From contig JAEPOK010000002.1 in assembly GCA_017642935.1 (NCBI GenBank), forward strand, positions 806,001 to 870,000: 64,000 nt of DNA, written 5' to 3'. Position numbers and translations under genes: made by a program. The notes beneath the pieces were generated by a model. It saw nothing but the letters and a program-made list of their open reading frames with translations. It was not told the DNA's origin and did no database searches. The stretch's first letter is position 1. Every line of letters begins with the position of its first letter. The stretch is from Hyphomicrobiales bacterium. Its GTDB lineage: Bacteria; Pseudomonadota; Alphaproteobacteria; Rhizobiales; MH13. Shown here one piece after another: positions 56,027 to 64,000 of this stretch.

Positions 56027-56317
56027 ATGCAAGAGAAAACGAAAACAGTTTGGTCGATGGCGGCCTTGGCGTTTCTGCCGGTCGCCGCCGTCACCTTCGG
56101 CGTGCTCTGGGTGGCGGTGATTGCCATTGGTGAGCCGATTTTCGCAACACCCATCTTCCAGTTCGACAGTGGCGCACTTCCCCTCTTTGCCGGGATCGCG
56201 CTAAGCTTTTTGGTCGCGGTGCCCATCGCCTATCTCATCGCCAGAGCGATGATGACCCGCGACGAAAAGCGCCGGTACGACAATTCGGCCGCTACAAGGC
56301 TTGATCCAAGCCAGTAA
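56027..56317 (+). CDS. Small two-helix membrane protein
   Basis: A 96-residue protein with two hydrophobic segments (about residues 9-33 and 50-72) and a charged C-terminus. It lies 80 bp after leuC. In Rhizobiales an unnamed small protein often follows leuC. The function is unknown. GGAGG precedes the ATG. Confidence 0.7.
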   Translation: MQEKTKTVWSMAALAFLPVAAVTFGVLWVAVIAIGEPIFATPIFQFDSGALPLFAGIALSFLVAVPIAYLIARAMMTRDEKRRYDNSAATRLDPSQ

Positions 56318-56334
56318 TCGAGATGCCAGAAAAG

Positions 56335-56366
56335 AAAACGCCGGGGACGAACCCCGGCGTTTTTTG
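56335..56366. terminator. Bidirectional terminator between the small membrane gene and the betaine-binding-protein gene
   Basis: AACGCCGGGG/CCCCGGCGTT, a 10-bp perfect stem with a 5-nt loop (56337-56361). Six Ts follow on the plus strand and, reading the minus strand, the As at 56331-56338 supply a T-run. Confidence 0.85.
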
Positions 56367-56413
56367 TGTCTGTGTTGGCATGTGCCTGCGCGTTCGTCAC
56401 AGGCGACGACTGC

Positions 56414-57454
56414 TTACATGTCGGCCAGTGCGCCACGGACCCGGTCAGCAACATCAGCGCTGACCCAAGCTGTCCAGAGATCTTCGCGGGTACGCAGGAA
56501 CTCTTCAGCGGCCTCATCGGCTTCCACATCGTTTTCCTGCATGAAAAGCAGGGCGGAAGACACGTCGGCGCCGGTCATGCCGTACTCTCCCAGGAAGGTG
56601 ATGATTTCAGGCGCTTCGGTGGCGAACTCTGAGTTGACGCCAATTTCCACCGGGATCACCGGGTAGGCGGTTGCAACCTCAGCGGAATCCGCCGGATCAG
56701 CCGCCATCATTTCAGCCCAAGTGTCAGCGTCGTAGGCCGGCTCTTCCAGTTGGATCACGTCATCGCCGATCTTACCCATGACCCAGGTCGGGCCCCAGTA
56801 GTAGAAGACAATCGGCTGTTCGCGCAGGATCGAGGACTCGATGGCCGCAGCCAGTGCGCCGCCGGTGCCAGGACGGAAATTGGTGAAGGTTTCATCCAAC
56901 CCATAGGCCGACAGTTTGCGGGTGTTGGCGTCTTCGCAACCCCAACCGGCAATGCAGTTGTAGAAGCGGCCCATATCGGGGTCTTCAGGATCCTGGAAGA
57001 CTTCGGCATACTCGCCCAACTGGCTGACCGATGTCAGGCCGGCGGCCGGTGCGTCGTCGCCTTCGACAAGATAACGCGGCACAAACCAGCCCTGAACAGC
57101 GTCGGGATAGGCCAGGCCAACGGCTTCGACGGTGCCCTTGCCGGTTTCCTCATCCCACCATTCCTGGACGTTCGGCACCCAGATTTCCATGGTGATATCG
57201 ACATCGCCGCGCGCCATGCCGTTGTAGATCGGCAGCGTGGAACCCGGAATCACGTCGGTTGAGCAGCCAAAGCCTTCTTCCAGGATGAACTGGGCAACCC
57301 GATTGTGGAACTGGGCGGAGGCCCAATCGAGATCGCCGAAGACGATATCGCGGTCGAGGTCGCAGGCGTGTGCTTGTGATGGTGCGAGCGCGGCGGCACC
57401 GGTCGTGGCAACAAGAGCGACGCCCGCTCCCAAGAATACATTCTTGATAGACAA
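56414..57454 (-). CDS. Glycine betaine/proline-type ABC transporter substrate-binding protein
   Basis: A 346-residue periplasmic binding protein of the OpuAC/ProX type. It has a signal peptide ending A-H-A and motifs L-P-I-Y-N-G-M-A-R-G-D-V-D and W-V-P-N-V-Q-E-W-W; aromatic residues such as those of W-V-P, Y-Y-W and W-G-P-T form the usual quaternary-amine cage (inference). It uses TTG as start with GGGAG 7 nt upstream. No permease or ATPase gene is adjacent in the window, so it is an orphan component. Betaine or choline are likely ligands. Confidence 0.87.
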   Translation of the reverse strand: MSIKNVFLGAGVALVATTGAAALAPSQAHACDLDRDIVFGDLDWASAQFHNRVAQFILEEGFGCSTDVIPGSTLPIYNGMARGDVDITMEIWVPNVQEWWDEETGKGTVEAVGLAYPDAVQGWFVPRYLVEGDDAPAAGLTSVSQLGEYAEVFQDPEDPDMGRFYNCIAGWGCEDANTRKLSAYGLDETFTNFRPGTGGALAAAIESSILREQPIVFYYWGPTWVMGKIGDDVIQLEEPAYDADTWAEMMAADPADSAEVATAYPVIPVEIGVNSEFATEAPEIITFLGEYGMTGADVSSALLFMQENDVEADEAAEEFLRTREDLWTAWVSADVADRVRGALADM

Positions 57455-57717
57455 AATATTCTCCCTGATTTGTCAGTCCATCGGCGTTGCCCCAAAGTCT
57501 CGTAAGAACAAAAGTAAAGAATACTTAAGCGTGCGAGACTTCAGCGCGTCTCGCGCATAGGGTGGCAAAACTCCGATGGAGAAGCCGGAAACTACCGTGG
57601 GACAACGATATGTCAACAGCATGGCAGGAATTACTCTTGAGTCCGAGGCGAATGCCCGCGCGCCGCAACGTCAAGTGATTAACAAGCCGCTAACGCGCGA
57701 TGTGGTATGATCGGGCC

Positions 57718-58686
57718 ATGACAGATGAAGCGGATCTTGTGGCCGTACCCTCGGTCGCGCCCCCACCTGCCAGCCGGTTTGCCGATTGGCAGACGCATTT
57801 GCGGTCCGAGCGGCGTTTGGCCGAGGCGACGCTTCACGCCTACGCCACCGATGTGCAGGCGTTTTTGACCTTCCTCGATGATGTGTCGGACGATCTGATG
57901 ATGGCGCTTGCCAATTTGCGCCCGGCCATGATCCGGCGATTTTTGGCGCGGCGTGTGGAAGCTGGAGCCAGCCCGCGGACGCGGGCGCGCAATCTGGCGG
58001 CGATCCGGTCTTATCTGACATTTTTGGAGCGCGAGGGATTGGCCGAAGCTGCGCCGGCACGCGCCGTCAAAACCCCTAAATTGCCCGATCGTTTACCGCG
58101 GCCTGTTGATGCCGATGCCGCGTTGAAGATGGCGCGTGGCAAGGCCGATGATTTGGAAGCAGAACCTTGGATCGTTGCACGCAATGCAGCTGTCTTTGCG
58201 CTGATGTACGGCGCGGGGCTTCGCGTTTCCGAGGCACTGTCGATCACCAAAGGCGAGGCACCCTCTGCGACACACAACACGCGCTCGCTGCGTATCACCG
58301 GTAAGGGCGGCAAGACGCGGATCGTGCCGGTGTTGCCGATGATTGGCGAGGCCTGCGATGCCTATGCGCGCATGGTGCCTTATTCTCTGGAAACCGATGA
58401 AGCTTTTTTTCGTGGCGCGCGCGGTGGCCCGCTCGACCAGCGGATCGTGCGCCGTGTTACCGAGGCCGCGCGGGGGCGGCTAGGACTGCCCTCGACTGCG
58501 ACGCCACACGCGCTGCGCCATGCCTTTGCCACGCACTTGCTGGCGGCCGGCGGTGATCTGCGCACGATCCAGGACCTGCTGGGCCATGCCAGCCTGTCGA
58601 CGACGCAGGTTTACACCCGCGTTGACAGCTCGGCCCTGCTTGCCAGCTACGCCCAAGCCCATCCGAGGGCGCGGGTGCAGGAGTAA
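57718..58686 (+). CDS. xerC: Tyrosine recombinase XerC
   Basis: A 322-residue recombinase that resolves chromosome dimers at dif. The catalytic residues are visible: Arg in Y-G-A-G-L-R-V-S-E, Lys in G-K-G-G-K, H-A-L-R-H-A-F-A-T-H, His in L-L-G-H-A-S and the nucleophile Tyr in T-T-Q-V-Y-T-R. Its partner xerD lies 4 kb away. The usual chromosomal context (next to a small exported gene) and lack of phage genes argue against an integrase. ATG 57718 gives a normal N-terminus. Confidence 0.93.
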   Translation: MTDEADLVAVPSVAPPPASRFADWQTHLRSERRLAEATLHAYATDVQAFLTFLDDVSDDLMMALANLRPAMIRRFLARRVEAGASPRTRARNLAAIRSYLTFLEREGLAEAAPARAVKTPKLPDRLPRPVDADAALKMARGKADDLEAEPWIVARNAAVFALMYGAGLRVSEALSITKGEAPSATHNTRSLRITGKGGKTRIVPVLPMIGEACDAYARMVPYSLETDEAFFRGARGGPLDQRIVRRVTEAARGRLGLPSTATPHALRHAFATHLLAAGGDLRTIQDLLGHASLSTTQVYTRVDSSALLASYAQAHPRARVQE

Positions 58687-58692
58687 GGCGAG

Positions 58693-59124
58693 ATGCGGAT
58701 CATTTTGGTGCTTTGTCTCTCACTGCTCACGCACTCAGCGCCGTCGCTTGCCCAGACATCGTTGACCGCGCCGGCGCCCGACTGGTGTCGCTACCAGGGC
58801 CAAACAATTTGGGAGGCGCGGCGTCCGGCGCAAAATGAGCTGGCGCGTATCACGGTCGACCTGCGCTGTATCGATGATGTCGTCAGCGGCGTGCGGGTGA
58901 AGGCTGAAACGCGCTGCGGGCGCGCGCTCTGCACCTGGAGTTTTGCCGAGGAAGCCGAAGCCGAAGGGCCATCGCTGCGCGCAGTGTTCTTCACCTTCAC
59001 GGCAACGCGGTTCATGCGCCTTGAGCTGACAGGTCATCAAATCAATGTCGAAGTCACCAATGACTACAATCAAGCTGGGCGCGAGACTGAAACGATGCTT
59101 GCGCAGTTCACATTGGTGGATTGA
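58693..59124 (+). CDS. Exported small protein of unknown function
   Basis: A 143-residue protein with a clear signal peptide (I-I-L-V-L-C-L-S-L-L-T-H-S-A-P-S-L-A). The mature protein has Cys in W-C-R-Y, R-C-I-D and R-C-G-R-A-L-C, perhaps two disulfides. No family was recognised. It starts 6 bp after xerC, probably in one transcript, and is convergent with the CorC-type gene. Confidence 0.68.
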   Translation: MRIILVLCLSLLTHSAPSLAQTSLTAPAPDWCRYQGQTIWEARRPAQNELARITVDLRCIDDVVSGVRVKAETRCGRALCTWSFAEEAEAEGPSLRAVFFTFTATRFMRLELTGHQINVEVTNDYNQAGRETETMLAQFTLVD

Positions 59125-59222
59125 AGCGGCGGCGCTGTCATGCCGGATGGCCAAGTCGATCTAGAACTTGCTGCCGCCCAAGGCGACTCAGATCCCGTCT
59201 AACGGCCGGGACGACGCGGAAC

Positions 59223-60506
59223 CTAAAGTCCAGGCCTTGGGTTCACGGTCAGCGGCGCAATTTTTAGGCTCGTCACCCTGTTGCCCTGACGGCGGAGGAC
59301 GTTGAAACGAAAACCATGGAAGGTGAAAGCCTGGCCGCGTTCAGGGATCAGCCGCGCCTCATGGATGACCAGCCCGGCGATGGTCGTCGCCTCATCATCG
59401 GGCAGGTTCCAGTCCATCACGCGGTTCAGGTCACGAATCGGCACGCCGCCATCGACAACCACCGATCCGTCGGGCATGGGGCGCACGCCTTCAGCGGACA
59501 CGTCGTGCTCATCGGTGATGTCGCCGACGATCTCTTCAAGAATGTCTTCCAGAGTGATGAGGCCCTGCACCTCGCCATACTCATCAACCACCAGCGCGAT
59601 GTGGGCTTTGCGTTTCAAAAACGCGTTGAGCTGGGCTTGCAGCGTGTTGGTGTCGGGCACGAACCAGGGTGTCTGCGCGATCTCGGTCACATCGACTTCG
59701 GCCGGATCGCCCTTGGCCCGCAGCGCGCGCAGCACATCCTTGGCATGGATCACGCCGATGATGTTGTCGGAGCGCTCTTTCCATAGAGGGATGCGTGTGT
59801 AGGGACTTTTCAGTATTTCATCGACGATCTCTTCATTGGGCAGATCGATGTCGATCGACTGCATTTTCGTGCGGTGGATCATCACGTCTGAAACTTCCAG
59901 ATCGTGTAGATCGAGCACGCCGCCGAGCCGATAGCGGTCGTCTTTGACCACAGCGCCTTCCTGATGAAGATAGTCGAGCTGGCCACGGATTTCTTCATGG
60001 GCCGAAAGCACGTCCATGTTCTCCACATCGATGCCGAAAATCTTCAACAAGCTGCGAATGAACCACTGGACCGCTGCTGTGATCGGCGCAAACAGAAACA
60101 CCACCACACGCACGATCGGCGCGACGATCATCGCAAACTTGTCGGTGTTGGAGATGGCGAGCGTCTTCGGCAGGACCTCGGCAAACACCAGCACCAGGGC
60201 CGTCATCGCCAGGGTCGCGTAGGCAACGCCGCTGTCGCCAAACAGCCCGGTGAACAACACCGTGGTCAGCGCGGAGGCGAAGATGTTGACCAGATTGTTG
60301 CCGAGCAGCAGCGCGCCGATCAGCCGTTCGCGCGCTTCGGTCAGCTTGCCGACGAGGCCGGCGCGTTTGTTGCCTGCCTTCTCGCGCTGCATCATGCGCG
60401 CGCGCGACACCGCCGTCAGCGCCGTTTCGGAGCCGGAGAAAAAGGCGGAAAGAACCAAAAGGCCGAGGACCGCGAGGCCAGTGAGCCAAATTTCGGTGGT
60501 GATCAT
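59223..60506 (-). CDS. CNNM/CorC/HlyC-family transporter (DUF21-CBS)
   Basis: A 427-residue protein of the CorB/CNNM type. An N-terminal DUF21 membrane domain (about residues 5-180, opening A-V-L-G-L-L-V-L-S-A-F-F-S-G-S-E) is followed by a CBS pair and a C-terminal CorC_HlyC domain. The family is implicated in magnesium/cobalt efflux. It closes an aroK-aroB-corC gene order on the minus strand (16-bp gap to aroB). Confidence 0.93.
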   Translation of the reverse strand: MITTEIWLTGLAVLGLLVLSAFFSGSETALTAVSRARMMQREKAGNKRAGLVGKLTEARERLIGALLLGNNLVNIFASALTTVLFTGLFGDSGVAYATLAMTALVLVFAEVLPKTLAISNTDKFAMIVAPIVRVVVFLFAPITAAVQWFIRSLLKIFGIDVENMDVLSAHEEIRGQLDYLHQEGAVVKDDRYRLGGVLDLHDLEVSDVMIHRTKMQSIDIDLPNEEIVDEILKSPYTRIPLWKERSDNIIGVIHAKDVLRALRAKGDPAEVDVTEIAQTPWFVPDTNTLQAQLNAFLKRKAHIALVVDEYGEVQGLITLEDILEEIVGDITDEHDVSAEGVRPMPDGSVVVDGGVPIRDLNRVMDWNLPDDEATTIAGLVIHEARLIPERGQAFTFHGFRFNVLRRQGNRVTSLKIAPLTVNPRPGL

Positions 60507-60522
60507 CAGAGGATCTTAGAAC

Positions 60523-61647
60523 CTACGACAGGGTGAGGGTGGTTGAGAGAAAATCGCGCAACTGGTTTTCGGGCACGTCCTTGGCGATGAAGCTTTGACC
60601 GATACCGCGCGTTAAGATGAAGGTCAGGGCGCCGCGTGAGACTTTCTTGTCCTGCTTCATCGCATCGACCAGTTGATCCAGCGTTGGGCGAAACCCTTCG
60701 ATGGCGTCGATATCGGTCGGCAGGCCAACCGCTTCAAGGTGGGCGACAACGCGCTGCACATCCTGGCCGGGGCAATGGCCAAGATGATGGGAGAACCGGT
60801 GGGCGAGCACCATGCCGATGGCAACGCCTTCGCCGTGCACAAGTTTGGCCGGATCGTAGCCGCAGAGCACTTCCAGGGCGTGGCCAAACGTGTGGCCAAG
60901 ATTGAGCAGAGCCCGGCGCCCGCCTTCGCGCTCATCCTGCGCGACAACACGGGCTTTGGCCGCGCAAGAGCGGGCAATGGCTTCGCTGCGCAAGGCATCG
61001 TCGCCCGCCAGCAAATCGGCAGCCTTGCCTTCCAGCCACTCAAAAAAGTCGCGGTCGTCGATAAGGCCATATTTCACGACCTCGGCATAGCCGGCCTTCA
61101 TTTCACGGTCGGGCAGCGTATCGAGCGTATCGGTATCGGCGAGTACAAGGATCGGCTGATGAAAAGCGCCAACCAGGTTCTTGCCGTGTTCGGTATTGAT
61201 GCCGGTTTTACCGCCAACCGAGCTATCGACCTGCGCTAGCAAGGTGGTCGGCACCTGGACAAAGCGCATGCCACGGCGCGCGATGGCTGCGGCAAAGCCT
61301 GCAAGATCGCCGATAACGCCGCCACCTAAGGCAATGACCAAGTCGCCGCGTTCCAAGCGCCCACCCAGAATGGCATCGGTCACGGTCTGCACGCCATGCC
61401 AGCTTTTGGACGTTTCGCCGGGAGGAACAATGGCCGCAAAGCTGTCGATGCCAGCTGCATTGAGACTTGCTTCAAGCGCGTCGAGATGCAGGCGTGCAAC
61501 ACGACCATCGGTGATGATCACGGCGCGGGCGCCTGGGACCAGCGCCGCGATGCGTTCGCCAGCCTCATTCAACGCTCCTTTGCCGATGAGGATGTCGTAG
61601 CCGCGTTCGCCGAGTTCAACGCGGACTGTCTTAAGCGGTGTGCTCAC
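60523..61647 (-). CDS. aroB: 3-dehydroquinate synthase
   Basis: A 374-residue enzyme of the shikimate pathway. The NAD-binding stretch G-G-G-V-I-G-D-L-A-G-F and the metal-binding N-L-G-H-T-F-G-H-A are present. aroK lies 24 bp upstream. The start at 61647 gives the normal family length. Confidence 0.97.
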   Translation of the reverse strand: MSTPLKTVRVELGERGYDILIGKGALNEAGERIAALVPGARAVIITDGRVARLHLDALEASLNAAGIDSFAAIVPPGETSKSWHGVQTVTDAILGGRLERGDLVIALGGGVIGDLAGFAAAIARRGMRFVQVPTTLLAQVDSSVGGKTGINTEHGKNLVGAFHQPILVLADTDTLDTLPDREMKAGYAEVVKYGLIDDRDFFEWLEGKAADLLAGDDALRSEAIARSCAAKARVVAQDEREGGRRALLNLGHTFGHALEVLCGYDPAKLVHGEGVAIGMVLAHRFSHHLGHCPGQDVQRVVAHLEAVGLPTDIDAIEGFRPTLDQLVDAMKQDKKVSRGALTFILTRGIGQSFIAKDVPENQLRDFLSTTLTLS

Positions 61648-61671
61648 GAGTTGGTGCTCACAAGGGTTTGG

Positions 61672-62316
61672 TCACGCCGGTTCACTGTCAGCTTTGGGAT
61701 CGGCGGTAAGAAAGTCGCCCAGCGCGCGCAAACAGGCTTGAACAACATCGCCGTGGGCTCCATCGCGTGACGGCACCGTGAGATCGGCCAGAGCGTAGTT
61801 CGGAGACCGGGCTTCGAGAAGCCGCGTCATTGTGCCTTCCGGATCAGGATTGCGCAGCAGTGGCCGGTGCGAGCGGCGGCGCACGCGCGCCATCAGGGTC
61901 TCGAAATCTGCCTTTAGCCAGATCGACAGGCCGCGCTCGGCAATGTCTTCACGGGTTTGCGGATTTTCGAACGCACCGCCGCCGACCGCGATCACTTTGG
62001 GTCCATCGGAAAGCAGACGGGCAATGACCTTGCGTTCGCCATCGCGAAAATGCGCCTCGCCATAGGTTTCGAAAATCTCGGGAATGGTCAGGTTGGCCGC
62101 TTTTTCGATTTCGTCATCGGAATCGACAAACTCGATGTGCAACGCTTGCGCGAGCCGGCGGCCAATGGATGATTTTCCCGCGCCCATCATTCCGATAATC
62201 ACGATGGCGCGCGCGCCTAACCCATCGCGAATGCGCGCGATATCTGCAGCATTGGCGCGTGGCGGCGCGGGCTCGTCCACAAGGGCGGCGGCATTTGAAG
62301 AAGCGTGTGACGTCAT
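61672..62316 (-). CDS. aroK: Shikimate kinase
   Basis: A 214-residue kinase. P-loop G-M-M-G-A-G-K-S-S (about residue 40), shikimate-binding D-S-D and the G-G-G-A-F motif are visible. About 30 extra N-terminal residues are usual in Rhizobiales. The reading frame continues upstream to 62529, but 62316 is chosen to match the family. It is divergent from the xerD leader gene. It phosphorylates shikimate ahead of chorismate synthesis. Confidence 0.95.
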   Translation of the reverse strand: MTSHASSNAAALVDEPAPPRANAADIARIRDGLGARAIVIIGMMGAGKSSIGRRLAQALHIEFVDSDDEIEKAANLTIPEIFETYGEAHFRDGERKVIARLLSDGPKVIAVGGGAFENPQTREDIAERGLSIWLKADFETLMARVRRRSHRPLLRNPDPEGTMTRLLEARSPNYALADLTVPSRDGAHGDVVQACLRALGDFLTADPKADSEPA

Positions 62317-62435
62317 GTAGATTTGCTTAAGCGTTTTCCGCCAGAGTGAAAAGGCGATTGCGCGCAAAAGGTTTCCAGCGCTTAACGCACCTGAGATGTG
62401 ACGCGATAGGGCCGCCCGTCGGCCAGCAAGGTTCG

Positions 62436-62579
62436 ATGCCCACCACTTTTCGCTTTTTGACTCGGCTTGCCATCCTTGGCGCGATTTTCGCTGGCGTGAT
62501 TTATGCGCTGGCGACCTATATCGAACCAACGCCCGAGCCGGTGTCTGTGCGTATCTCGCCGGAACGGTTTGCGGAGTAA
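62436..62579 (+). CDS. Small single-span membrane protein upstream of xerD
   Basis: A 47-residue protein with one membrane segment (L-A-I-L-G-A-I-F-A-G-V-I-Y-A-L-A) and a C-terminal P-E-P-V-S-V-R-I-S-P-E-R. Small proteins of this form commonly sit between aroK and xerD in Rhizobiales, sometimes mislabelled histidine kinase. Its stop is followed after 7 bp by xerD, whose ribosome-binding GGAG overlaps the end of this gene. Confidence 0.8.
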   Translation: MPTTFRFLTRLAILGAIFAGVIYALATYIEPTPEPVSVRISPERFAE

Positions 62580-62586
62580 TTTGGCC

Positions 62587-63507
62587 ATGGGCAGCGCTGG
62601 CGATATCGGATTGTTTCTGGACATGTTGGCGGTTGAGCGTAACGCCTCGCCTAACACGTTGGATGCCTATCGGCGCGACCTAACCGACTTTGCCGATGAT
62701 CTGTCCGGTGACTTGAATGCCGCGAAAACCGATGATGTGCGGGCCTATCTGGCGCGGCTGGAAGCCCATGGCGCCAAAGCCTCGACCGCCGCGCGTCGAT
62801 TGTCGGCACTGAAGCAGTATTTTCAGTTTCTCTACGCAGAAGGCATGCGTTCCGATGATCCATGCGAGCCGTTGCGTGGGCCGAAAAAGCCCAAGCCGCT
62901 GCCAAAGGTGATGAACGAGGACGCCGTCGATCGTCTGCTCAATGAGGCTAAGCGGGTGTGTGAGCAAACGGACCTCACACCCTCCAAACGGCTGAAAGCG
63001 TTGCGCATGCGGGCGTTGTTGGAACTGCTCTATGCAACGGGTTTACGCGTTTCTGAGCTTGTCAGCCTGCCGCGCTCAGTGGCCAGCGGCGGCGAAGCGT
63101 TTGTGGTGCGCGGTAAAGGTGGACGTGAACGCCTTGTGCCTCTGACACCCATCGCGCGAAGCGCAATGACGGCCTATCTAGAGGCGCTCGATGCCGACAA
63201 GCGTCAGGTTCGCTCGGCATTTCTCTTCCCGGCTGACAGTGCGGACGGTCATCTGACGCGCCAGGCTTTTGCCCGCGATCTCAAAACGTTGGGCGCGGCG
63301 GCTGGTCTCTCGCCCAAGCAGCTTTCACCGCATGTCTTGCGGCATGCATTTGCCAGCCATTTGCTCGCCCATGGCGCGGATTTGCGCACGGTTCAGTCGT
63401 TGCTTGGTCACAAGGATATTGCCACCACGCAAATCTATACCCATGTGCTGGACGAACGGCTGCACGGGCTGGTGACCAGTTGCCATCCGCTCAGTGACGC
63501 CTCTTAA
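62587..63507 (+). CDS. xerD: Tyrosine recombinase XerD
   Basis: A 306-residue partner of XerC. Catalytic residues: Arg in Y-A-T-G-L-R-V-S-E, Lys in G-K-G-G-R, H-V-L-R-H-A-F-A-S-H, His in L-L-G-H-K-D and Tyr in T-T-Q-I-Y-T-H. Start M-G-S-A-G-D is preferred to upstream in-frame codons that lie in the small membrane gene. It is followed by accA after 116 bp, the usual order. Confidence 0.96.
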   Translation: MGSAGDIGLFLDMLAVERNASPNTLDAYRRDLTDFADDLSGDLNAAKTDDVRAYLARLEAHGAKASTAARRLSALKQYFQFLYAEGMRSDDPCEPLRGPKKPKPLPKVMNEDAVDRLLNEAKRVCEQTDLTPSKRLKALRMRALLELLYATGLRVSELVSLPRSVASGGEAFVVRGKGGRERLVPLTPIARSAMTAYLEALDADKRQVRSAFLFPADSADGHLTRQAFARDLKTLGAAAGLSPKQLSPHVLRHAFASHLLAHGADLRTVQSLLGHKDIATTQIYTHVLDERLHGLVTSCHPLSDAS

Positions 63508-63516
63508 GCCTATCGC

Positions 63517-63535
63517 GATTGCAACAGGTGCAATC
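63517..63535. promoter_or_regulatory. Inverted repeat beside a possible accA promoter
   Basis: GATTGCA-ACAGG-TGCAATC, perfect 7-bp arms with a 5-nt spacer, ends 2 bp before a -35-like TTGACT (63538-63543); the matching -10 (TTCAAG) is weak. It could be an operator for accA. Confidence 0.35.
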
Positions 63536-63623
63536 CCTTGACTTCCAAGGCCGAAGAGACTTCAAGTCCGGCCACGTTTTGGCGGGGTTTGATTGTCCCT
63601 TTGCCAGCCAGTTTTGAGGCGTG

Positions 63624-64000
63624 ATGCACACCTATCTCGATTTTGAAAAGCCGGTTGCCGACCTAGAAGGCAAGGTGGCCGAGTTGAAGGCTTTGCAGGC
63701 CGAAGATGCCGCCGTCGATGTTGCCGACGAGATCGCCCGGCTGGAAGCCAAGGCCCAAAAGGCACTCACCGACCTCTACACCAAGCTGACGCCCTGGCAG
63801 AAAACGCAGATTGCGCGACATCCTGACCGGCCGCACTTCAAGGCCTATGCGCAGGCGCTTTTCACTGATTTTACGCCGCTGGCGGGCGACCGCGCCTATG
63901 CCGATGATCATGCGATCCAGATGGGGATGGCGCGTTTCGATGGTCGCGCGGTGATGGTGATCGGGCACGAAAAGGGCGACGATACCGCCTCGCGCCTAAA
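63624..64000 (+). CDS. accA: Acetyl-CoA carboxylase carboxyltransferase subunit alpha, 3' truncated
   Basis: The first ~125 residues of AccA, cut by the window edge. It begins [17 protein letters not shown] and continues with [16 protein letters not shown], both diagnostic of the alpha subunit, which with AccD transfers carboxyl to acetyl-CoA in fatty-acid synthesis. The rest lies beyond position 64000. Confidence 0.93.
   Translation, partial: MHTYLDFEKPVADLEGKVAELKALQAEDAAVDVADEIARLEAKAQKALTDLYTKLTPWQKTQIARHPDRPHFKAYAQALFTDFTPLAGDRAYADDHAIQMGMARFDGRAVMVIGHEKGDDTASRL

Noticed and set aside
57718-63507. Two tyrosine recombinases as a sign of a mobile element or prophage
   Set aside because: They are the housekeeping pair XerC and XerD in conserved surroundings; no att sites, phage genes or excisionase are nearby.

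Overview
The window is chromosomal DNA of an alphaproteobacterium, most likely a member of the Hyphomicrobiales (Rhizobiales). This rests on high GC content, an RpoH-family sigma factor beside CarD and FdxA, aerobic cobaltochelatase genes cobS and cobT, and the familiar blocks dapF-mtaB-ftsY-yciB, ffh-rpsP-rimM-trmD-rplS and aroK-aroB / xerD / accA. The species cannot be named from the sequence. No rRNA, tRNA, CRISPR array, insertion sequence or prophage was recognised.

Layout. 0-9 kb: a truncated thermonuclease-like gene, an M48 lipoprotein protease, rpoH, carD, fdxA, an S4 RNA-binding gene and a Suv3/MgpS-type helicase. 9-17 kb: a GGCT-like gene, a LysE exporter, a DUF3108 gene, rpmB with a queuosine-precursor transporter, a phytase-like esterase, cobT, cobS and a DnaJ-domain gene. 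17-20 kb: an AT-rich, palindrome-rich stretch, a chemoreceptor and a VOC gene, which appear to separate the dnaJ-like gene from bolA. 20-31 kb: small-molecule metabolism (CitE-like lyase, pyridoxal kinase, DUF429, VOC plus WYL regulator, GDPD) and asd and leuB. 31-34 kb: two membrane genes divergent from a TetR regulator with two matching operators, then a YjhX/TopAI-like toxin gene followed by a GNAT gene.

33.6-48.7 kb holds the protein-targeting and translation core: yciB, ftsY, mtaB and dapF on the minus strand, and ffh, two GNATs, rpsP, rimM, trmD and rplS on the plus strand. Between dapF and ffh lie cspA, a PAS histidine kinase, two stand-alone response regulators and an 815-residue fusion of an ammonium transporter (Amt) with a methyl-accepting chemotaxis signalling domain. 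This fusion is the most unusual gene in the window.

48.8-57.5 kb: a NudK-like hydrolase, a glycine-zipper lipoprotein, two tandem secreted proteins built from nine copies in total of one roughly 120-residue Cys-containing repeat, leuC and an orphan glycine-betaine-type binding protein. 57.7-64 kb: xerC, a CorC/HlyC transporter, aroB, aroK, xerD and the start of accA.

Housekeeping genes are tightly packed with 4-base overlaps. Accessory genes (chemoreceptors, kinase and regulators, repeat proteins, toxin-GNAT pair) sit as islands between conserved blocks. Several intergenic spaces carry structured repeats: phased GTCGCGAC sites, a stem-loop cluster upstream of rpoH, 23-bp palindromes and a tandem repeat in the ffh leader.
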